DNA of 64,000 nucleotides, taken from NCBI RefSeq assembly GCF_001434915.1, contig NZ_AZEF01000042.1:1-64000 (forward strand), in the 5' to 3' direction. The stretch comes from Liquorilactobacillus capillatus DSM 19910 (GTDB lineage: Bacteria > Bacillota > Bacilli > Lactobacillales > Lactobacillaceae). The position numbers were made by a program, and so were the translations under genes. The notes under the pieces were generated by a model. That model was not told the origin of the DNA. It saw only the letters and a program-made list of their open reading frames with translations, and did no database searches. Shown here piece after piece: positions 8,615 through 17,158 of the stretch. Positions within the stretch are counted from its first letter, which is position 1, and each line of letters opens with the position of its first letter.

Positions 8615-9676
8615 GTGGTTAAAAATGGGGAACGGCCTCCAAAACGGCGCTTAGAGAAGACGAAAACAACCCCCTCCACTCGATCTAAAAAAAGACGGTA
8701 TAAGATTATCTTTTTCTGGATTTTATTAGGACTAGTCAGTTGTCTTGGCTGCAGCATATTTTACCTATCACGTATCTACCGAAATGCACGCCAAGCAACT
8801 ACTATGATCTATAGTCCAAATAATGTAAATAAAAAAAGGGATACTACTTCACTCTTAAAAAATGGGGAACCAATTTCGATTCTTTTAATGGGGACTGATA
8901 CCGGTGCTCTTGGACGAAACTTTAAAGGGCGAACAGATACGCTTATTTTATTGACCTTAAATCCCGATAAAGAGAAAATGACCTTAGTTAGTCTTCCACG
9001 TGATGCTAAAGTAGCTGTTTCCAATTACGCAAGCCGCTACCCCAGCAAGTTAAACTCAGCCTATGATTATGGTGGCTCGGCCGCAGCCGTTAAGACCGTT
9101 CAGAAATATCTTAATGTTCCTGTAGATTTTTACGCAACAATCAATATGGGTGGTTTAGAAAATATGGTTAATGCGGTTAACGGAGTCGATATAAAACCTA
9201 CTCTGACCTTTTCTTATGGTGGTTATTCCTTTACAAAAGATAAAGTGGTCCATATGTCAGGGCCACAAGCTTTAGCATATGTTCGTATGCGCCATTCTGA
9301 TCCATTAGGAGACTATGGCCGACAATTACGCCAGCGACAAGTTCTTACTCAGGTTGCGGCTAATGGTAGTAATCTCAAAAACTTGCTGAGCACTAAGTTT
9401 TTCAAAGAAGTCTCAAAACAATTAAAAACTGATCTCTCTTTCAATGATATTATGTTGCTTGCCCTTAAGTATCGTAAAGCAACTCATCATATGAACTCGG
9501 ACCACGCTCAAGGCGCTCCCCAAATGATCAATGGGGTCTCCTTTGAAACTGTTCCTGAAGATGAGAAGCAGCGCGTAACCGACCTACTGCGTTCTTCACT
9601 AAATATTCCACAAGCTGAAACAGGCAATACGCTTCTAAATTCCGATGGCAGCAGCACCTTGGATACGCAAAACTAA
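8615..9676 (+). CDS. LCP-family cell-wall polymer ligase (LytR-CpsA-Psr)
   Basis: Membrane-anchored enzyme that attaches teichoic acid or capsular polymer from its lipid carrier to peptidoglycan, acting on the outer face. A basic cytoplasmic tail is followed by one membrane helix (about residues 28-48). The LCP domain shows ILLMGTDTG, RTDTLILLTLNP, LVSLPRD and the phosphate-binding RMRHSDPLGDYGRQLRQRQVL. I favour GTG at 8615 over ATG at 8606, because GGGAG (8601-8605) abuts the ATG but is 9 bp from the GTG. A terminator follows. Paralogues are common in lactobacilli, so no gene name is given. Confidence 0.92.
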   Translation: MVKNGERPPKRRLEKTKTTPSTRSKKRRYKIIFFWILLGLVSCLGCSIFYLSRIYRNARQATTMIYSPNNVNKKRDTTSLLKNGEPISILLMGTDTGALGRNFKGRTDTLILLTLNPDKEKMTLVSLPRDAKVAVSNYASRYPSKLNSAYDYGGSAAAVKTVQKYLNVPVDFYATINMGGLENMVNAVNGVDIKPTLTFSYGGYSFTKDKVVHMSGPQALAYVRMRHSDPLGDYGRQLRQRQVLTQVAANGSNLKNLLSTKFFKEVSKQLKTDLSFNDIMLLALKYRKATHHMNSDHAQGAPQMINGVSFETVPEDEKQRVTDLLRSSLNIPQAETGNTLLNSDGSSTLDTQN

Positions 9677-9743
9677 ATAAGAGTGTTTAACTCACTTTCA
9701 AAAATCCTACCTAGAGAATAACTCTATCTGAGATAAGCACAGG

Positions 9744-9783
9744 GTCCAATCAAGATTTGACTTTTGATTGGACTCTTTTTTAT
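9744..9783 (+). terminator. Terminator after the LCP gene
   Basis: Arms GTCCAATCAA (9744-9753) and TTGATTGGAC (9764-9773), followed by CTTTTTT. Confidence 0.85.
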
Positions 9784-9827
9784 TTTTTATGCTGCTCTAA
9801 CTTATGAAAACTATTTTTTAAAATCTA

Positions 9828-9856
9828 TTGACACTATTCACTTTAAATAGTATATT
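9828..9856 (+). promoter_or_regulatory. Strong promoter of the small gene at 9900
   Basis: Perfect -35 TTGACA (9828-9833), 17-bp spacer, -10 TATATT (9851-9856). The predicted start near 9863 falls at the edge of the cre site. Confidence 0.75.
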
Positions 9857-9867
9857 TTTTCTTAGAT

Positions 9868-9881
9868 AGTAAGCGTTTACA
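9868..9881 (+). promoter_or_regulatory. CcpA cre site
   Basis: AGTAAGCGTTTACA matches the cre consensus TGWAANCGNTNWCA at all positions but the first. It lies just downstream of the predicted transcription start and before the AAGGAGG, a position typical for repression by CcpA. Confidence 0.7.
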
Positions 9882-9899
9882 TCAAGGAGGAGTTTATTA

Positions 9900-10172
9900 A
9901 TGAATGAAGATAGTTATCTTGCTTGGGCTAAGTCGATGCCTCATACTTATGAAGTGAATTTTGACAACAGTATTTTAGTTCCACAAATCAATGATTTCCC
10001 TGAACTAAAAAATTTAGGCAATATTATCTCTGTCAAACCTAAACGTTGGCGGATTGAATCCATCGTCCCTGAACTAGACATCTTCAGCCAGTGTTTTCTT
10101 ACCACAATGCAGAAACACCATGTTCCAGCTGAAAATTATACCATTACACAACTAACCGAAGAAAAAATCTAA
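9900..10172 (+). CDS. Small protein of unknown function, CcpA-controlled
   Basis: 90 residues, no signal peptide, no membrane segment, and no family that I recognise. The composition is that of an ordinary soluble protein, slightly acidic, with PKRWRIESIVPELDIFSQCFLTTMQKHH in its middle flanked by Pro and Asn residues. The gene is well supported: AAGGAGG 9 bp before the ATG, a consensus promoter, a cre operator and its own terminator. It is monocistronic. The control signals suggest a role in adapting to loss of a preferred sugar; that is inference. Confidence 0.8.
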   Translation: MNEDSYLAWAKSMPHTYEVNFDNSILVPQINDFPELKNLGNIISVKPKRWRIESIVPELDIFSQCFLTTMQKHHVPAENYTITQLTEEKI

Positions 10173-10185
10173 TTAATTAATTTGG

Positions 10186-10229
10186 TTCTGCCATTAGCTG
10201 CTGAAAGCTGCTAATAGCAGAATTTTTTT
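10186..10229 (+). terminator. Terminator of the small gene at 9900
   Basis: Arms TTCTGCCATTAGC and GCTAATAGCAGAA form a stem closed by GCTGCTGAAAGC-type loop bases, followed by seven T. Confidence 0.8.
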
Positions 10230-10343
10230 CGTTGGTCCTCTTACAGGAAGATCAAGTGACTCGTTAACTGCATATATAAAATAAATTAGCTAATAGTTAC
10301 TATTATCTTCACTTGCCTAGCAGAATTTAAAACAGATTCCTAA

Positions 10344-10388
10344 CAAAAAAACCTTTAGTTTTAGGTCACAGACCATATCCTAAAAGTT
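10344..10388 (-). terminator. Terminator of the MFS gene at 10437
   Basis: Arms AGTTTTAGG (10358-10366) and CCTAAAAGT (10379-10387) with one mismatch; seven T follow on the minus strand (A-run 10345-10351). Confidence 0.5.
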
Positions 10389-10436
10389 TAATTTATATCC
10401 CTATCCAATTTATATTAAACTGGTTCTTTTTATAAA

Positions 10437-11621
10437 TCATTTTGCTTGTTTTCTCCCCCGCAACCCAGTCAGTAATAAGCTCGCGCTACCACTAATAACA
10501 ACTAAGATAACCATACATACAAAAAGGACTTCATATGATCCGAATTCAATAATCAGACCGCCAAACAACGGACCAACTGCATGACCTAACGAAGCTGCAA
10601 TACTGACGAAGCCTTGAAACCTGCCCTTTTCATCTGGACTGCTTAAGCGATTAACCAATGATGAGATGGTTGGAAAAGTAATTACTTCACCAACTGTTAC
10701 AATAATCATTGACAAAATAAAATGTGGGTAATCTTTAGCAAAGATCAATGACATAAACGCGGTAGCAAACAGGAGAAAACCTACGTATATTTTAACATAT
10801 TCATTAACTTTAAAATGTTCATCAATAAAGTTTATTACCGGTTGCCCTAAAACAATCAGCAACCCATTCAGTGTCCATAGTAAACTATATTTACTGATTG
10901 CAATACCCAATGTTTGCATATATACAGCTAAGTTACTTTGCCACTGGGAATAGCCAATTTGGATAGCTAAGTAAGTTAATAAAATCAATGCTATGATAAT
11001 GATGTTACGCGTCGTTGTTTTCAAAGCTGTATTGGCTTTTTCCTTCCTAGATTGCTTTTGTTTATTCTTTTCAGGATTACGATAAAACTTCTTAGCAATT
11101 ATAAAAAATAAGAAAAACAAAACGAAAGTTATTGCAAAAATATAACGAATATTAATTGCAATAACAAAACCTACTAGCATCGTTCCTAAGACAACACCAA
11201 TATTAGCAGTAAAGTACAACATGTTAAAAACGTAACGGGAATCATACTTCTTAATAGAAGTAGCTAGTGAATTAATAATTGTATTCGTAATTGCTCCACC
11301 AAAACCATTAATAATCAGTAGGATCGGGTATGCTGGCCAGCCATTAAAGAAAATCAACGTGAACATTGATAGCATCACCAACCCAATTGCAGCCAACAAC
11401 CACCGATGGCTGTTCAAATGATCATAGATATAGCCACCGAAATAACTACCACCAATCATGACTAGTGATTCAAGCGCCAGAACGATCCCTGCTGTTGTCA
11501 AGCTTTGATGTAAATAATCATGCATATATACCGTTGTTAGCGGCCAAACAAAACTTGTTCCAGTACTCGCAATTAAGCTTCCTATCAAGAGCCAGCTTAA
11601 GTGAATTTCCCTTGTCTTCAT
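10437..11621 (-). CDS. MFS transporter, drug/efflux type
   Basis: Secondary transporter of about 394 residues with 12 hydrophobic segments and a basic central loop after helix 6 (NPEKNKQKQSRKEK), as in 12-helix MFS exporters. Family signs are the GGYIYDHLNSHRW loop between helices 2 and 3 and RLSSPDEKGRFQGF in the second half. It resembles the MdtG/YttB group; the substrate is unknown. The start was moved to the ATG at 11621, which has AGGAG upstream. The longer frame to 11651 would begin inside the terminator of the cold-shock gene. Confidence 0.85.
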   Translation of the reverse strand: MKTREIHLSWLLIGSLIASTGTSFVWPLTTVYMHDYLHQSLTTAGIVLALESLVMIGGSYFGGYIYDHLNSHRWLLAAIGLVMLSMFTLIFFNGWPAYPILLIINGFGGAITNTIINSLATSIKKYDSRYVFNMLYFTANIGVVLGTMLVGFVIAINIRYIFAITFVLFFLFFIIAKKFYRNPEKNKQKQSRKEKANTALKTTTRNIIIIALILLTYLAIQIGYSQWQSNLAVYMQTLGIAISKYSLLWTLNGLLIVLGQPVINFIDEHFKVNEYVKIYVGFLLFATAFMSLIFAKDYPHFILSMIIVTVGEVITFPTISSLVNRLSSPDEKGRFQGFVSIAASLGHAVGPLFGGLIIEFGSYEVLFVCMVILVVISGSASLLLTGLRGRKQAK

Positions 11622-11635
11622 AAATTCTCCTAAAA

Positions 11636-11673
11636 TAAAAAACCGGAGCAAGACAGCTGTCTTACTCCGGTTA
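11636..11673 (-). terminator. Terminator of the cold-shock gene
   Basis: Arms AACCGGAG (11641-11648) and CTCCGGTT (11665-11672), extended inward by AAGACAG/CTGTCTT, then a minus-strand T-run. It lies between csp and the MFS ribosome-binding site. Confidence 0.85.
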
Positions 11674-11691
11674 AACTGTTTTAAAAATTAA

Positions 11692-11892
11692 TTAGTCTTT
11701 AACAACGTTAACAGCTTGTGGGCCACGGTCGCTTTCTTCAACGTCGAAAGTTACATGTTGGCCTTCGTCTAAAGTTTTGAACCCGTCACCTTGGATAGCT
11801 GAGAAATGTACGAATACATCGCTACCATCTTCGCGAGTAATAAAACCAAAACCTTTGTCTGCATTAAACCATTTTACTGTACCTTGTTCCAT
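11692..11892 (-). CDS. csp: Cold-shock protein (CspA family)
   Basis: 66-residue single-stranded nucleic-acid-binding protein, an RNA chaperone with one OB fold. RNP1 (KGFGFI) and RNP2 (VFVHF) are intact, in [18 protein letters not shown]...[17 protein letters not shown]. The start is the ATG at 11892 with AAGGAGG 8 bp upstream; the longer frame to 11952 adds non-homologous residues. The leader of about 110 bases before the start codon is long, as usual for csp genes whose mRNA is temperature-regulated. It is transcribed alone. Confidence 0.96.
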   Translation of the reverse strand: MEQGTVKWFNADKGFGFITREDGSDVFVHFSAIQGDGFKTLDEGQHVTFDVEESDRGPQAVNVVKD

Positions 11893-12010
11893 AAATAAAA
11901 TCCTCCTTGTGCCTAATGGCACTAAATTAGTTGTAATTCTTGATCGGCACAAATGGGGAAAGTTATTTGAAACAATCTAACCACGGTAACCCATACAAAA
12001 ATACAAACAT

Positions 12011-12019
12011 AGTATATCA
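12011..12019 (-). promoter_or_regulatory. Possible extended -10 promoter of csp
   Basis: Minus-strand TGATATACT fits an extended -10 element; the -35 region is poor. It would give a leader of about 110 nt. Tentative. Confidence 0.4.
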
Positions 12020-12052
12020 TGGCATTGTCAAAAAAGATAGTCAAAAAGATAA

Positions 12053-12700
12053 TTATTTTACAAAAATATAATGTGCCGCCTTAAAACTAACATTTGTTTC
12101 TTGTCCTGTTCTTTCAATTAAAATCTTTACCGGCCCTTCAAAAGGGGCATGGCTTACAACAGTCAGTTGGTCACCAATATTTAATTCAATATCATCTAAG
12201 TAGGTGAGCAGGTCATGATTATCAATAAAGCGATCCACGACTACGCTCTGTCCATCTGCAGCATCTGCTAAGACCTGATGGCTGTCTTCCATATATTCAC
12301 CATCTTTATTCGGAATAACTCCACCATGAGGGCAGTGTGTCGGATGCCCCAAAAAATCATCTAAGTGGTTCATCAAACGTTCACTTGTAGCGTGCTCTAA
12401 AACCTCAGCATCTGTATGCACATCTTGCAGCTTATAATTTAATTTAGAAACAAGGAAGCTTTCCCACAATCGATGACGCCTAACTAGGTTTTCTGCGATC
12501 TTAATTCCCTCAGGGGTTAGTGATATTCCGGCATAAGGAGTATGTTCTGCTAACCCATCTTTAACTAGTTTACCAACCATTTCTGTAACCGAACCAGCAG
12601 CAACATTTAGACTCAACGAAATCTGCTTATTTGAGACCTTTATCCGTGTTCCACCTAATTCAAAAATAATTTTTAAGTAATCTTCCTTCATTGGTGTCAT
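12053..12700 (-). CDS. mntR: DtxR/MntR-family metal-dependent regulator
   Basis: About 215 residues in three parts: N-terminal winged helix (residues 1-65), metal-binding dimer domain with HATSERLMNHLDDFLGHPTHCPHGG, and a C-terminal FeoA/SH3-like domain (about 140-215). The three-domain length matches streptococcal SloR/ScaR and lactobacillar manganese repressors rather than the short B. subtilis MntR. Mn(II)-bound protein normally represses Mn importers such as mntH. None are adjacent here. The start was set at the ATG at 12700, with GAGGTG upstream. An ATG three codons later is also possible. Confidence 0.85.
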   Translation of the reverse strand: MTPMKEDYLKIIFELGGTRIKVSNKQISLSLNVAAGSVTEMVGKLVKDGLAEHTPYAGISLTPEGIKIAENLVRRHRLWESFLVSKLNYKLQDVHTDAEVLEHATSERLMNHLDDFLGHPTHCPHGGVIPNKDGEYMEDSHQVLADAADGQSVVVDRFIDNHDLLTYLDDIELNIGDQLTVVSHAPFEGPVKILIERTGQETNVSFKAAHYIFVK

Positions 12701-12824
12701 GCTTTTCACCTCACTTAATTTGCATTGACAGTAACTTAAAAAATGAAAATACCAACGATAATTATACCAGAAAATCCGCTTAGCTGTTGATTTAAACACT
12801 TGATAACTACAAAAAGATAATTAG

Positions 12825-13727
12825 CTATTCTATTGAAGTTAAATCTAAAGTGAATTTATTACACAACTTTTGCATCTCCAACGGTAAAGGGGCAGTTACT
12901 TTTTGAACTCTTCTGGTAAAGGGATCTGTATATCCAATCGTATACGCGTGTAAAGCTTGTCTTGCTATCAGTGCCTGTTTTTCACCACCATAAAGCTCAT
13001 CTCCCACTAAGGGATGACCCACATAAGCTAAATGAACCCTGATTTGATGTGTCCTTCCTGTATGCAGTTTAAGTTTAAGTAAAGATGCTTCATCATTTGC
13101 AGAAAGAACCCAATATTCCGTTTTAGCATACTGGCCTTTAGCCATTACTTTTCTTTTGATCTGCTGATCTTCACGACCAATAGGCTGCTCAATTACACCG
13201 TGTCTTCGCGGTAGTTGTCCCTTGATTACCGCTAAATACTGTTTTTCGAGCATTTTTCCTTCAACCTGTTTGTTGACCAATCCCTGTGCCAACCTATTCT
13301 TAGCAATTAAAACCGCTCCGCTTGTAAACCGATCTAGTCGCGTAATTATATGCGGAACTAAATCTTCTTCTTGGTTATTAAGCAAGTATCCTTTTACATA
13401 ATTAACTAGTGTTGTCGTTCGATTACTTGGACCCGGAACGCTAGTCATCCCAGCCGGCTTAGCCACTACCAGCCAATTACTATTTTCTAATAAAATAGTA
13501 AGTTCACCAGTTGCTGCTGGAACTTCTGGATGATTTTCTGGTGGTAAACGCAGCATTATTTCCTCACCCTTAGCAATCGGCGTTGCTAAAGGTACTTGCT
13601 GTTCATCCAGTACGACCGTTCCTTCACCCTGTTTTATCTGTCGTAAGAGACGATGACTGACACCGCATTCGACTAAAAAACGTTTGATCGTCATTTCTTT
13701 TTTATTATTTTTCCATGTATATTGCAT
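12825..13727 (-). CDS. RluA-family RNA pseudouridine synthase
   Basis: 300 residues. An S4-like N-terminal region (RFLVECGVSHRLLRQIKQGEGTVVLD) is followed by the RluA catalytic domain. The active-site Asp lies in the signature HIITRLDRFTSGAVLIAKN (canonical HRLDxxTSG). Later motifs KQYLAVIKG and LHTGRTHQIRVHLAYVGHPLVGDELYGG are typical. It converts uridines to pseudouridine in rRNA or tRNA; which sites cannot be said from sequence. It starts 18 bp after the preceding membrane protein gene, so the two form an operon. Confidence 0.92.
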   Translation of the reverse strand: MQYTWKNNKKEMTIKRFLVECGVSHRLLRQIKQGEGTVVLDEQQVPLATPIAKGEEIMLRLPPENHPEVPAATGELTILLENSNWLVVAKPAGMTSVPGPSNRTTTLVNYVKGYLLNNQEEDLVPHIITRLDRFTSGAVLIAKNRLAQGLVNKQVEGKMLEKQYLAVIKGQLPRRHGVIEQPIGREDQQIKRKVMAKGQYAKTEYWVLSANDEASLLKLKLHTGRTHQIRVHLAYVGHPLVGDELYGGEKQALIARQALHAYTIGYTDPFTRRVQKVTAPLPLEMQKLCNKFTLDLTSIE

Positions 13728-13745
13728 AAAATACTCGCTTTCAGC

Positions 13746-14621
13746 TTAAACTCTACCCTTTTTTCTAAATAACCCAATTATAATTCCAACCAAACCGCCT
13801 GCGGCTAATAATAAACCAGCATTCTGAAACTTCACTGCACTGGTTTCAAGCAATTTCTCAACCAAACCGCTTGCTTGATCCGCACGCTCCGCTATTTGCA
13901 CGAAAATACCACTATTATTGATCCCAAAAACCACTAGCGCCATCAATAGACCGCTCCACAGCGCCGCTAACCCCCAATAATGGGCCCAGCGTAAGAGGGA
14001 GCGATCATGTAAAAGTAAGATAAACGTGAAAAACAATGTCAGCACCACATTAAGCCAAAAAATAGCGTTGATCGTTTTGGCGACACTACTTATTGTTGTC
14101 GCTGCTTTATCCAAATACTCAGCCTGAAGCGTTTGGTTAAGATAATTGTCAACACTCCCTAATAAAGCTGCTTGCACCGCGGTAAATTCTTCATTACTCG
14201 TTGAGATCCCCGCATTTTGAGCTTTCAAAGCTATATTCTGACTAATTTGCTGCTTGATTTTGTGATTATTGATTACGTCTGTTTTGCCTGCATAAAGATT
14301 TGTCACGACTTCTGTTACATCTTGTTTGATTTGTTCCGCGGTAACCAGATTACCGGTTAAAGTCGTTGGAATACCATTAGTAGACGCCAAATCGGCCACA
14401 ACATTGTTAGCGGTCGTTGCGGCCTCATCAACATATTCTGCTTTAGTGATTTGTGGAACGACGAACTCTGAATTTAAAAGGGTCTTTTGCAGTGTGTACG
14501 CCCCGACTGCACAGAAAAGCGTTATCCCCAATGCAGCGACCAACCAGCGGCTTATGGCATAACTAGGGATCTTAACAAGGTTACGTCCACGTCTGTTTAT
14601 TTGCTCCCCGTTCTTATTCAT
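13746..14621 (-). CDS. Membrane protein of unknown function
   Basis: 291 residues. A basic N terminus leads to one helix (about 27-46), then about 120 residues that are hydrophilic, Ala/Thr-rich and probably outside. Three helices follow (about 190-210, 217-238, 268-287), ending in the basic tail FRKKGRV. The outer part contains two similar stretches, KAEYVDEAATTANNVVADL and QAEYLDKAATTISSVAKTI. These suggest an internal duplication of about 120 residues. I recognise no characterised family. It is upstream of and probably co-transcribed with the pseudouridine synthase. Confidence 0.8.
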   Translation of the reverse strand: MNKNGEQINRRGRNLVKIPSYAISRWLVAALGITLFCAVGAYTLQKTLLNSEFVVPQITKAEYVDEAATTANNVVADLASTNGIPTTLTGNLVTAEQIKQDVTEVVTNLYAGKTDVINNHKIKQQISQNIALKAQNAGISTSNEEFTAVQAALLGSVDNYLNQTLQAEYLDKAATTISSVAKTINAIFWLNVVLTLFFTFILLLHDRSLLRWAHYWGLAALWSGLLMALVVFGINNSGIFVQIAERADQASGLVEKLLETSAVKFQNAGLLLAAGGLVGIIIGLFRKKGRV

Positions 14622-14707
14622 TGCTTCACTTCCTTATATTTACTTTATCTTATCAGTATAAACTACTGTTTATCTAAGACAAGTAGATTCGGTCGAAGCT
14701 TAAGAAA

Positions 14708-15490
14708 CTATTCATTTCTAATTTTGAAACGTTTAATAACCTGTAAACTGCCAAAACAGACGATTATTCCCAAGAGTACCATGTCAATAAAAGGCATTGT
14801 TGGGTTTAACGTCCCACCTTTATCATACCCTACTAAGAAGTTTAGAGTATTAACAAACCATGGTTCTGCGTTAAAAGCAATGTGCTGATATGTGTTGGAA
14901 ATGGTTGCTATCCCGACAATAAATAGCGTTATTAGTGCTAAAATTATAAGTCTCCGTTGTCTTTTAGTAAATAAGCTAAAAATACTGCCGACCAGAATAC
15001 AACTTAAAGAAAAAACACCGGCCGATAAAATTGCAAAAATAAAGCTTACTAAATATGCTATCGTCGTATTTTTAAAGAACCCCCCATAAACTTGCATAAA
15101 CAGAGAATAATCTTCCCAACGATTACCATTTAAAATTAATCTCATCAAAAAGAAGTATATAATTGCAATTGTCTGACTAAGTACGCTGATTCCAATAAAG
15201 GTAATTACTTTGGCCTTCCAGTAGGTATACCGCGAAACACCATTTTGAATCAGCAGTTTAAAATCATCATAACTCAGCAGCGCTAGGCAGCCGATAACAA
15301 GATAAAAAGTCGGTCCAAGTTCAAGGCTCCTGATTGCTTGCAATAAATTATAGTTACTGCCAGTTATGAGGGATAACGTCATTGGAAAAATAACTCCTCC
15401 AATCAAGAACCACATAAAGACAAACAATAGTTGGCGAAATACGCGTTTAAATAAGTAAAAGACCACGCTTTTCTCTTTTGCTGTTATCAC
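14708..15490 (-). CDS. ABC-2 type transporter permease
   Basis: 260-residue integral membrane protein with six predicted helices, a typical ABC-2 half. It forms the membrane part of an exporter with the ATPase encoded just upstream: their coding regions overlap by 4 bases (ATGA type). The three-gene order GntR - ATPase - permease resembles ytr/bcr-type operons of Gram-positive bacteria that respond to cell-wall-active peptides. The substrate is unknown. It is the last gene of the operon. Confidence 0.85.
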   Translation of the reverse strand: MITAKEKSVVFYLFKRVFRQLLFVFMWFLIGGVIFPMTLSLITGSNYNLLQAIRSLELGPTFYLVIGCLALLSYDDFKLLIQNGVSRYTYWKAKVITFIGISVLSQTIAIIYFFLMRLILNGNRWEDYSLFMQVYGGFFKNTTIAYLVSFIFAILSAGVFSLSCILVGSIFSLFTKRQRRLIILALITLFIVGIATISNTYQHIAFNAEPWFVNTLNFLVGYDKGGTLNPTMPFIDMVLLGIIVCFGSLQVIKRFKIRNE

Positions 15491-16356
15491 TTGTTTTCCT
15501 CCTTCGTGTTAGTTAAGTTAATAAATAGTTTTTGTAAATTCGGCTTTTCCACTGTGACGGTGTCTGGCAGTACACGCTCGCTATCCAACTTTCCAAAAAC
15601 ATAGTCACCTTGAATATTGCCTAGCTTTTCCTGCCCGATAACATTCAATCCTGCAGTATATTGGGCAACTTCTTTAGCTGGTCCAGAAACAAGATAAGCT
15701 TTGTTCAAGACATCCTCCACATCACCATCAATAATTATTTGTCCGTTCTTTATTATAAAGATATGCTCTAAACTATTGGTAATCTCTTCAATAAGATGAG
15801 TTGAGATCACAAAGGTTTTTCCTGTTTTAACATAATTATCCACCATTTCGCGGTAAAACAACTCGCGATGATTCGCATCCAAACCTAAAACCGGTTCATC
15901 CAATAAAATATACTTTGCTGGTACGCACAGCGAAACAATCAGTTTGAAAATACTGCGGTACCCAGTTGAAAGTTTGCCAAATTTCTGATTCAAATCAAGT
16001 GAAAACTTTTCGGCTAATTGATATGCATACTCGTAATCAAAATTACCATACAAAAGTTCAGTGGTCCCTAATAAATGTTTTAGTTTGCTACTCTTAGAGT
16101 AAAGATTACGCTCACTCATCAGATACATCTGTCCCAGAGCCTTGTCATTTTCAAAAACCGTTTGTCCATCAAGTGTTATCGTTCCCATATTAGGAAAAAT
16201 ACGGTTAGCAATAATACTCAGCAGGGTGCTCTTTCCCGCTCCATTTCGCCCTAAAAGGCCATATATCTTTCCGGGTTTAATTTGTAAATCAACATCCTGT
16301 AAAACCGTCTTTTTGCCGAAATTCTTTTGGATCCCTTTAACAACAATTCCTTCCAT
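15487..16356 (-). CDS. ABC transporter ATP-binding protein
   Basis: 289 residues. Walker A GRNGAGKST, signature region KLSTGYRSIFKLIVSL (a divergent version of the LSGGQ motif), Walker B YILLDEP and the switch His in FVISTHLIEE are all visible. The C-terminal 70 residues form the extra domain usual in exporter ATPases of this type. It lies 2 bp after the GntR gene and overlaps the permease gene by 4 bases. Antimicrobial or stress-related export is likely but not proven. Confidence 0.92.
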   Translation of the reverse strand: MEGIVVKGIQKNFGKKTVLQDVDLQIKPGKIYGLLGRNGAGKSTLLSIIANRIFPNMGTITLDGQTVFENDKALGQMYLMSERNLYSKSSKLKHLLGTTELLYGNFDYEYAYQLAEKFSLDLNQKFGKLSTGYRSIFKLIVSLCVPAKYILLDEPVLGLDANHRELFYREMVDNYVKTGKTFVISTHLIEEITNSLEHIFIIKNGQIIIDGDVEDVLNKAYLVSGPAKEVAQYTAGLNVIGQEKLGNIQGDYVFGKLDSERVLPDTVTVEKPNLQKLFINLTNTKEENK

Positions 16357-16358
16357 CC

Positions 16359-16730
16359 CTAGAACCCCCTCTTAATTAATTCCATTAATTCTGTTTGTGA
16401 GATCTGTAGTTTCTGAGCCTCACTAATCAGTTTGACCACTTCATCCTGATAAAATAATTCTCTTCTTTTTTCCACAACTTTACTCTGTGCTCCCTCAGCT
16501 ACAAACATCCCGATCCCTCGCTTCTTTTCAACCAAACCATCTGCAACAAGTAAATTCATTCCTTTTAAAACGGTTGCTGGATTAATATGAAAATCACGCG
16601 AAATCTCTGTTGTCGATGGTATTTGTTCACCCTCTAAGTATGTCTTAGTAAAGATAGCTTCTTGAACCTGTTGGGCTACTTGCAAATAAATTGGCTCTGA
16701 ACTATTAAAGTTAAAACGCATCCTTTTCAC
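16359..16730 (-). CDS. GntR-family regulator, YtrA subfamily
   Basis: 123 residues: an N-terminal winged helix (SSEPIYLQVAQQVQEAIFTKTYLEGEQIPSTTEISRDFHINPATVLKGMNLLVADGLVEKKRGIGMFV) and a short helical C-terminal tail of about 40 residues. The short tail places it in the YtrA subfamily, which has no ligand domain and usually represses its own ABC operon. It is the first gene of that operon here. The inducer is unknown; cell-wall antibiotics act on the B. subtilis relative. Confidence 0.88.
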   Translation of the reverse strand: MKRMRFNFNSSEPIYLQVAQQVQEAIFTKTYLEGEQIPSTTEISRDFHINPATVLKGMNLLVADGLVEKKRGIGMFVAEGAQSKVVEKRRELFYQDEVVKLISEAQKLQISQTELMELIKRGF

Positions 16731-17158
16731 CTCTTCACTACGTTTACAAGTCCGAATCCGTACTCAAGTTTCATTGTCTTATGACATCCGCTCGTCCTTC
16801 CTGCGTTACACTAGGTAATACACACAAACAGCAGTTATTCCTAAATATTTCTTAATGCAGCACAATTCATTAACATTTATTTTCAAAATATTAATCTGTC
16901 CAACCATTTTCTAGCCCTATTAAAGGCCATTCGCCTTGATTGGTTAGTTACTTATGCAGTTAACCATATCACTAGTTATTTAAAGTGTCAACTCCTACTA
17001 GTCTATGGGACTGCACTAAAGAATCCCATTCAATAATTTTATTTATGCAGTATTTTTACACAAAATAAATAAGGAACTACATCAAAAATACTTTTGATAC
17101 AGTCCCCGTGCACTTCATAGGTCCTACTATTTAAATGTATCTAGTTCCTTCTTCACAA
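16731..17158. other. Intergenic region between two ABC operons
   Basis: 428 AT-rich bases. Apart from the inverted repeat at 17071-17152 I see no ORF, RNA or clear promoter. Confidence 0.4.
17071..17152 (-). repeat. Long imperfect inverted repeat after the NatB-like gene
   Basis: Arms AAGGAACTA and TAGTTCCTT, about 60 bases apart, with a small inner hairpin (CAAAAATACTTTTG). It may act as the terminator of the NatAB-like operon, or be a remnant of a small repeat element. Confidence 0.5.

Noticed and set aside
14487-14888. 133-codon plus-strand open frame
   Set aside because: It spans the 3' end of the permease gene and the start of the membrane protein gene in antisense, has no ribosome-binding site, and reads as non-protein-like. 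It is a shadow frame.
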